This document shows, piece by piece, positions 61,915-64,000 of a stretch of DNA of 64,000 nucleotides (its first letter is position 1; every line of letters begins with the position of its first letter). The position numbers were made by a program, and so were the translations under genes. The stretch spans positions 110,747 through 174,746 of the forward strand of contig NZ_JALOBS010000006.1 of the NCBI RefSeq assembly GCF_023228165.1, read 5' to 3'. This DNA is from Methylomonas sp. (GTDB taxonomy: Bacteria; Pseudomonadota; Gammaproteobacteria; Methylococcales; Methylomonadaceae). The notes beneath the pieces were generated by a model. That model was given only the letters and a program-made list of their open reading frames with translations. It was not told where the DNA came from and did not search any database.

Positions 61915-63690
61915 ATGAAACTATCAGCGATTGCTTTAATTACCTATCTTTCTTTTATTGTTAGTAATGTAGTTAGTGCCTCCCAACTTTATGATGCACC
62001 GAATGAAATACAGGTTCTGATCGATGTATCCGGCAGTATGAAACAAAACGATCCGCAAAACCTGCGCGTGGCGGCTACCCAACTATTAATTAATTTGCTG
62101 CCGGACAATGCCAAGGTATCTATATGGCTGTTTGCCGAACATACCAGCCTACTTAGCCATACGGACGCCGTCGATGGAGCTTGGCGACGGGAAGCGCTAA
62201 AAGGGAGTAAAAAAATACATTCGCATGGCATTTACACTCACATTGAAGATGCCATTCAAACTTCGCTTGAAAAGGGCTTTTCCGGCAATGGTAACAAAAA
62301 TCTAATTATCCTGACTGACGGCATGGTGGACATCTCCAAAGACATTATGGTCAGTGCTGATTCGCGGGAGCGGATTCTAAGCGAATGGATTCCTAAATTA
62401 CAGTTACAAAAAATCAAAGTTCAAACCATTGCTTTGTCCGATCAAGTGGATAGAGAATTATTGGACAAATTGGCGCTTCAATCCGGCGGCTGGGCTGAAA
62501 CCGCCGAATCGGCGGACCAGCTGCAACGCCTGTTTTTAAGGACTGCACAAAAAGTCGCACCAAAGGACATATTACCGTTTGAAAACAACACATTCACTGT
62601 CGACAGCAGTATTCAAGAATTTTCCCTGGTGATATTCAAACAACCGAATGCAACAACTACCCGGATTGTCCGCCCGGACCAGGAAAGGCTGACCCAAAAC
62701 AGTACCTCCGAATCCGTGGCCTGGTTAAGTACGGATAGTTATGATCTGGTTACGGTTAAACAGCCGATGCCTGGCGAATGGCATGTAGAAGCCGCCATTG
62801 ACCCGGATAATCAAGTCATGATTCTCACCGACCTGAAATTGCATTTAAATGAATTTTCAAGCTTCATAGGGGAAAAACAACCCTTATCATTAAAACTTCA
62901 TTTTACCGAACAGAATACCCTGATCAGCCGACCTGATTTTCTGGATTTGGTCACGATTAACCTGTCTCTCGATCAACACCCCCCGATCAAAATAAACGCC
63001 ATCAAGACCGAAGCTGGTTTTTTTTCTCAGACACTAGACACCTTGGCTAAGGGCAAACATGCGCTGACGATAGTAGCCGACGGTAAAACGTTTAAACGCG
63101 AAATTACCAAGGATTTCGAAGTCATTCCGACCCTAATAACAATGGAGAAATTAATTGATAATACCAATCGCGCCGTCACCCTAAAATTTGTACCTGATAT
63201 TGGCATTGTCGACCTGTCAACGTTGTCGATAACCGCTACCGCACATCGACCCAACCAAGAGCCGGAATCGCAGATCATCAAGGAACAAAACGGCGAATGG
63301 CTATTGAAACTGGATAAGTTGCCGGCAGGGGAATCGCTATCGCTGAATTTCGAAGCTTTGGCCAAGGGCCTGGATGGAACGGTTGTAACAGCCGAGCTCC
63401 CGCCTGTCATAATCGATGACAATTTGTTTACCCCCCCGCAACCTCTGGGCTTATCGGAACAAACGCAAGCGCCATCAGCCACGGAAATTACGGAGAATGA
63501 AGCGACGCCAGCGGTAACGGATCAAACGCCAGACACCCCTGATTCAAGGATCGACAATGAATGGGGCATGATTATCGGCATCGTCTTAGCGATTAATACG
63601 CTTATTTGCGGGATTGGCTTTTTTGTTTACAAAGCGCTGAAAAAAGCTATCGAAAAACAACAACAAAAATTACTGGAGAGATTGGCATGA
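61915..63690 (+). CDS. vWA-domain membrane protein (TIGR03503-like)
   Basis: A 591-residue protein from the ATG at 61915. Signal peptide (KLSAIALITYLSFIVSNVVSA); vWA domain starting at EIQVLIDVSGSMKQNDP, with the MIDAS DxSxS motif, then LIILTDGMVD; a beta-rich middle; a proline/threonine-rich linker; one C-terminal membrane helix (MIIGIVLAINTLICGIGFFVY) and a basic tail. The architecture fits the TIGR03503 family of gammaproteobacteria. It opens a plus-strand unit with the next gene, overlapping its start by four bases. The function of the family is not established. Confidence 0.85.
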   Translation: MKLSAIALITYLSFIVSNVVSASQLYDAPNEIQVLIDVSGSMKQNDPQNLRVAATQLLINLLPDNAKVSIWLFAEHTSLLSHTDAVDGAWRREALKGSKKIHSHGIYTHIEDAIQTSLEKGFSGNGNKNLIILTDGMVDISKDIMVSADSRERILSEWIPKLQLQKIKVQTIALSDQVDRELLDKLALQSGGWAETAESADQLQRLFLRTAQKVAPKDILPFENNTFTVDSSIQEFSLVIFKQPNATTTRIVRPDQERLTQNSTSESVAWLSTDSYDLVTVKQPMPGEWHVEAAIDPDNQVMILTDLKLHLNEFSSFIGEKQPLSLKLHFTEQNTLISRPDFLDLVTINLSLDQHPPIKINAIKTEAGFFSQTLDTLAKGKHALTIVADGKTFKREITKDFEVIPTLITMEKLIDNTNRAVTLKFVPDIGIVDLSTLSITATAHRPNQEPESQIIKEQNGEWLLKLDKLPAGESLSLNFEALAKGLDGTVVTAELPPVIIDDNLFTPPQPLGLSEQTQAPSATEITENEATPAVTDQTPDTPDSRIDNEWGMIIGIVLAINTLICGIGFFVYKALKKAIEKQQQKLLERLA

Positions 63691-64000
63691 TGGCAGTGGA
63701 TACCGCACTGGTAATATTATTGACGGAAGCGATGGGCGTATTGATATTGTTGTCGGCCGGCTTGTTTTTTATTGCCAGAAGGAAGAGAAAGCGGGAAATG
63801 CAGGCAATCGACAGCTTTATTAACAATTTTAATGACCAAGCGTCCTTTAAAAATCAGCCATTACATCAACTGCTTTCCGAGACGTGTGGCCTGGATGAGC
63901 AGACGGTTGAGCAAACCTTAAAAGATGTTAGCGAATCCGAGCGGGCACTAATGCAAATAGTGATTAAACTATTCATGCAACGCGTAATGCCCTTGTTAAA
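63687..64000 (+). CDS. Small membrane protein, 5' part (cut by window edge)
   Basis: Starts with ATG at 63687, overlapping the vWA gene stop (ATGATGG), and stays open to the window end (about 104 residues). N-terminal hydrophobic helix (TALVILLTEAMGVLILLSAGLFFIA), then a basic stretch RRKRKRE and a helical region. I recognise no family. The overlap with the vWA gene implies co-translation and a shared role. Confidence 0.7.
   Translation, partial: MMAVDTALVILLTEAMGVLILLSAGLFFIARRKRKREMQAIDSFINNFNDQASFKNQPLHQLLSETCGLDEQTVEQTLKDVSESERALMQIVIKLFMQRVMPLL

Noticed and set aside
1..64000. CRISPR arrays, tRNA and rRNA genes
   Set aside because: I saw no direct-repeat array with spacers and no cloverleaf or rRNA-like stretch on either strand; a covariance-model search would settle it.

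Overview
The window looks like chromosomal DNA of a gammaproteobacterial methanotroph, close to Methylomonas or Methylobacter. Three things suggest this. A dihydropteroate-synthase-related protein sits beside an archaeal-type dihydromethanopterin-reductase-like flavoprotein, which points to tetrahydromethanopterin metabolism. There is a full exosortase A (XrtA) exopolysaccharide locus. The housekeeping genes (trpS, queD, recQ, gshA, cysH, rsmJ, suf) are of gammaproteobacterial type. The assignment rests on gene content and remembered families; no database search was run. No tRNA, rRNA or CRISPR array was seen.

Layout. 1-4.3 kb: the 5' part of an XrtA-type priming sugar transferase gene, a secreted serine protease, an AT-rich acyltransferase, a YdcF-type protein and an anchored protein of unknown function. 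4.3-13.6 kb: housekeeping and redox genes, namely trpS, a PilZ protein, queD, a DUF1249 protein, recQ, overlapping gshA-cysH, and a cysteine-rich regulator divergent from a truncated haemoglobin and a ferredoxin-type reductase. 13.8-19.9 kb: a tripartite drug-efflux operon (MFS, outer-membrane factor, HlyD) followed by a lipoprotein gene and a divergent LysR regulator. 20-25.5 kb: the pterin pair, a divergent MinD-like ATPase with a long helical tail, an SPFH protein, a Rieske ferredoxin and rsmJ.

25.5-34.2 kb: an iron-sulfur assembly (suf) locus on the minus strand. The order is Rrf2 regulator, sufB, sufC, sufD, sufS, sufU. It is interrupted twice: by a Uma2-family gene on the opposite strand between sufD and sufS, and between sufB and sufC by a secreted-protein gene bracketed by two inverted copies of a roughly 270-bp multi-hairpin repeat. 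The two copies differ by paired, compensating changes in one stem, so the fold itself appears conserved. A CorA-type transporter follows at 34.3 kb.

35.7-61.7 kb: the exopolysaccharide locus. It supplies GDP-mannose (manC), exosortase A with a fused EpsI domain, the XrtA-associated acyl ligase, PLP decarboxylase, acyl carrier protein and two alpha/beta hydrolase-like proteins, an aminotransferase, a GNAT acyltransferase, several glycosyltransferases and methyltransferases, a flippase, an O-antigen-ligase-like protein and a polysaccharide deacetylase. A decayed IS91-type element with a broken tyrosine recombinase lies at 48.6-50.3 kb. The window ends in a vWA membrane protein and the 5' part of a partner gene.

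The strongest candidates for something new are the structured inverted repeats inside suf, the haemoglobin/reductase/cysteine-cluster regulator module, the pterin pair divergent from the tailed MinD-like ATPase, and the unassigned ligase-decarboxylase-carrier chemistry of the XrtA locus.
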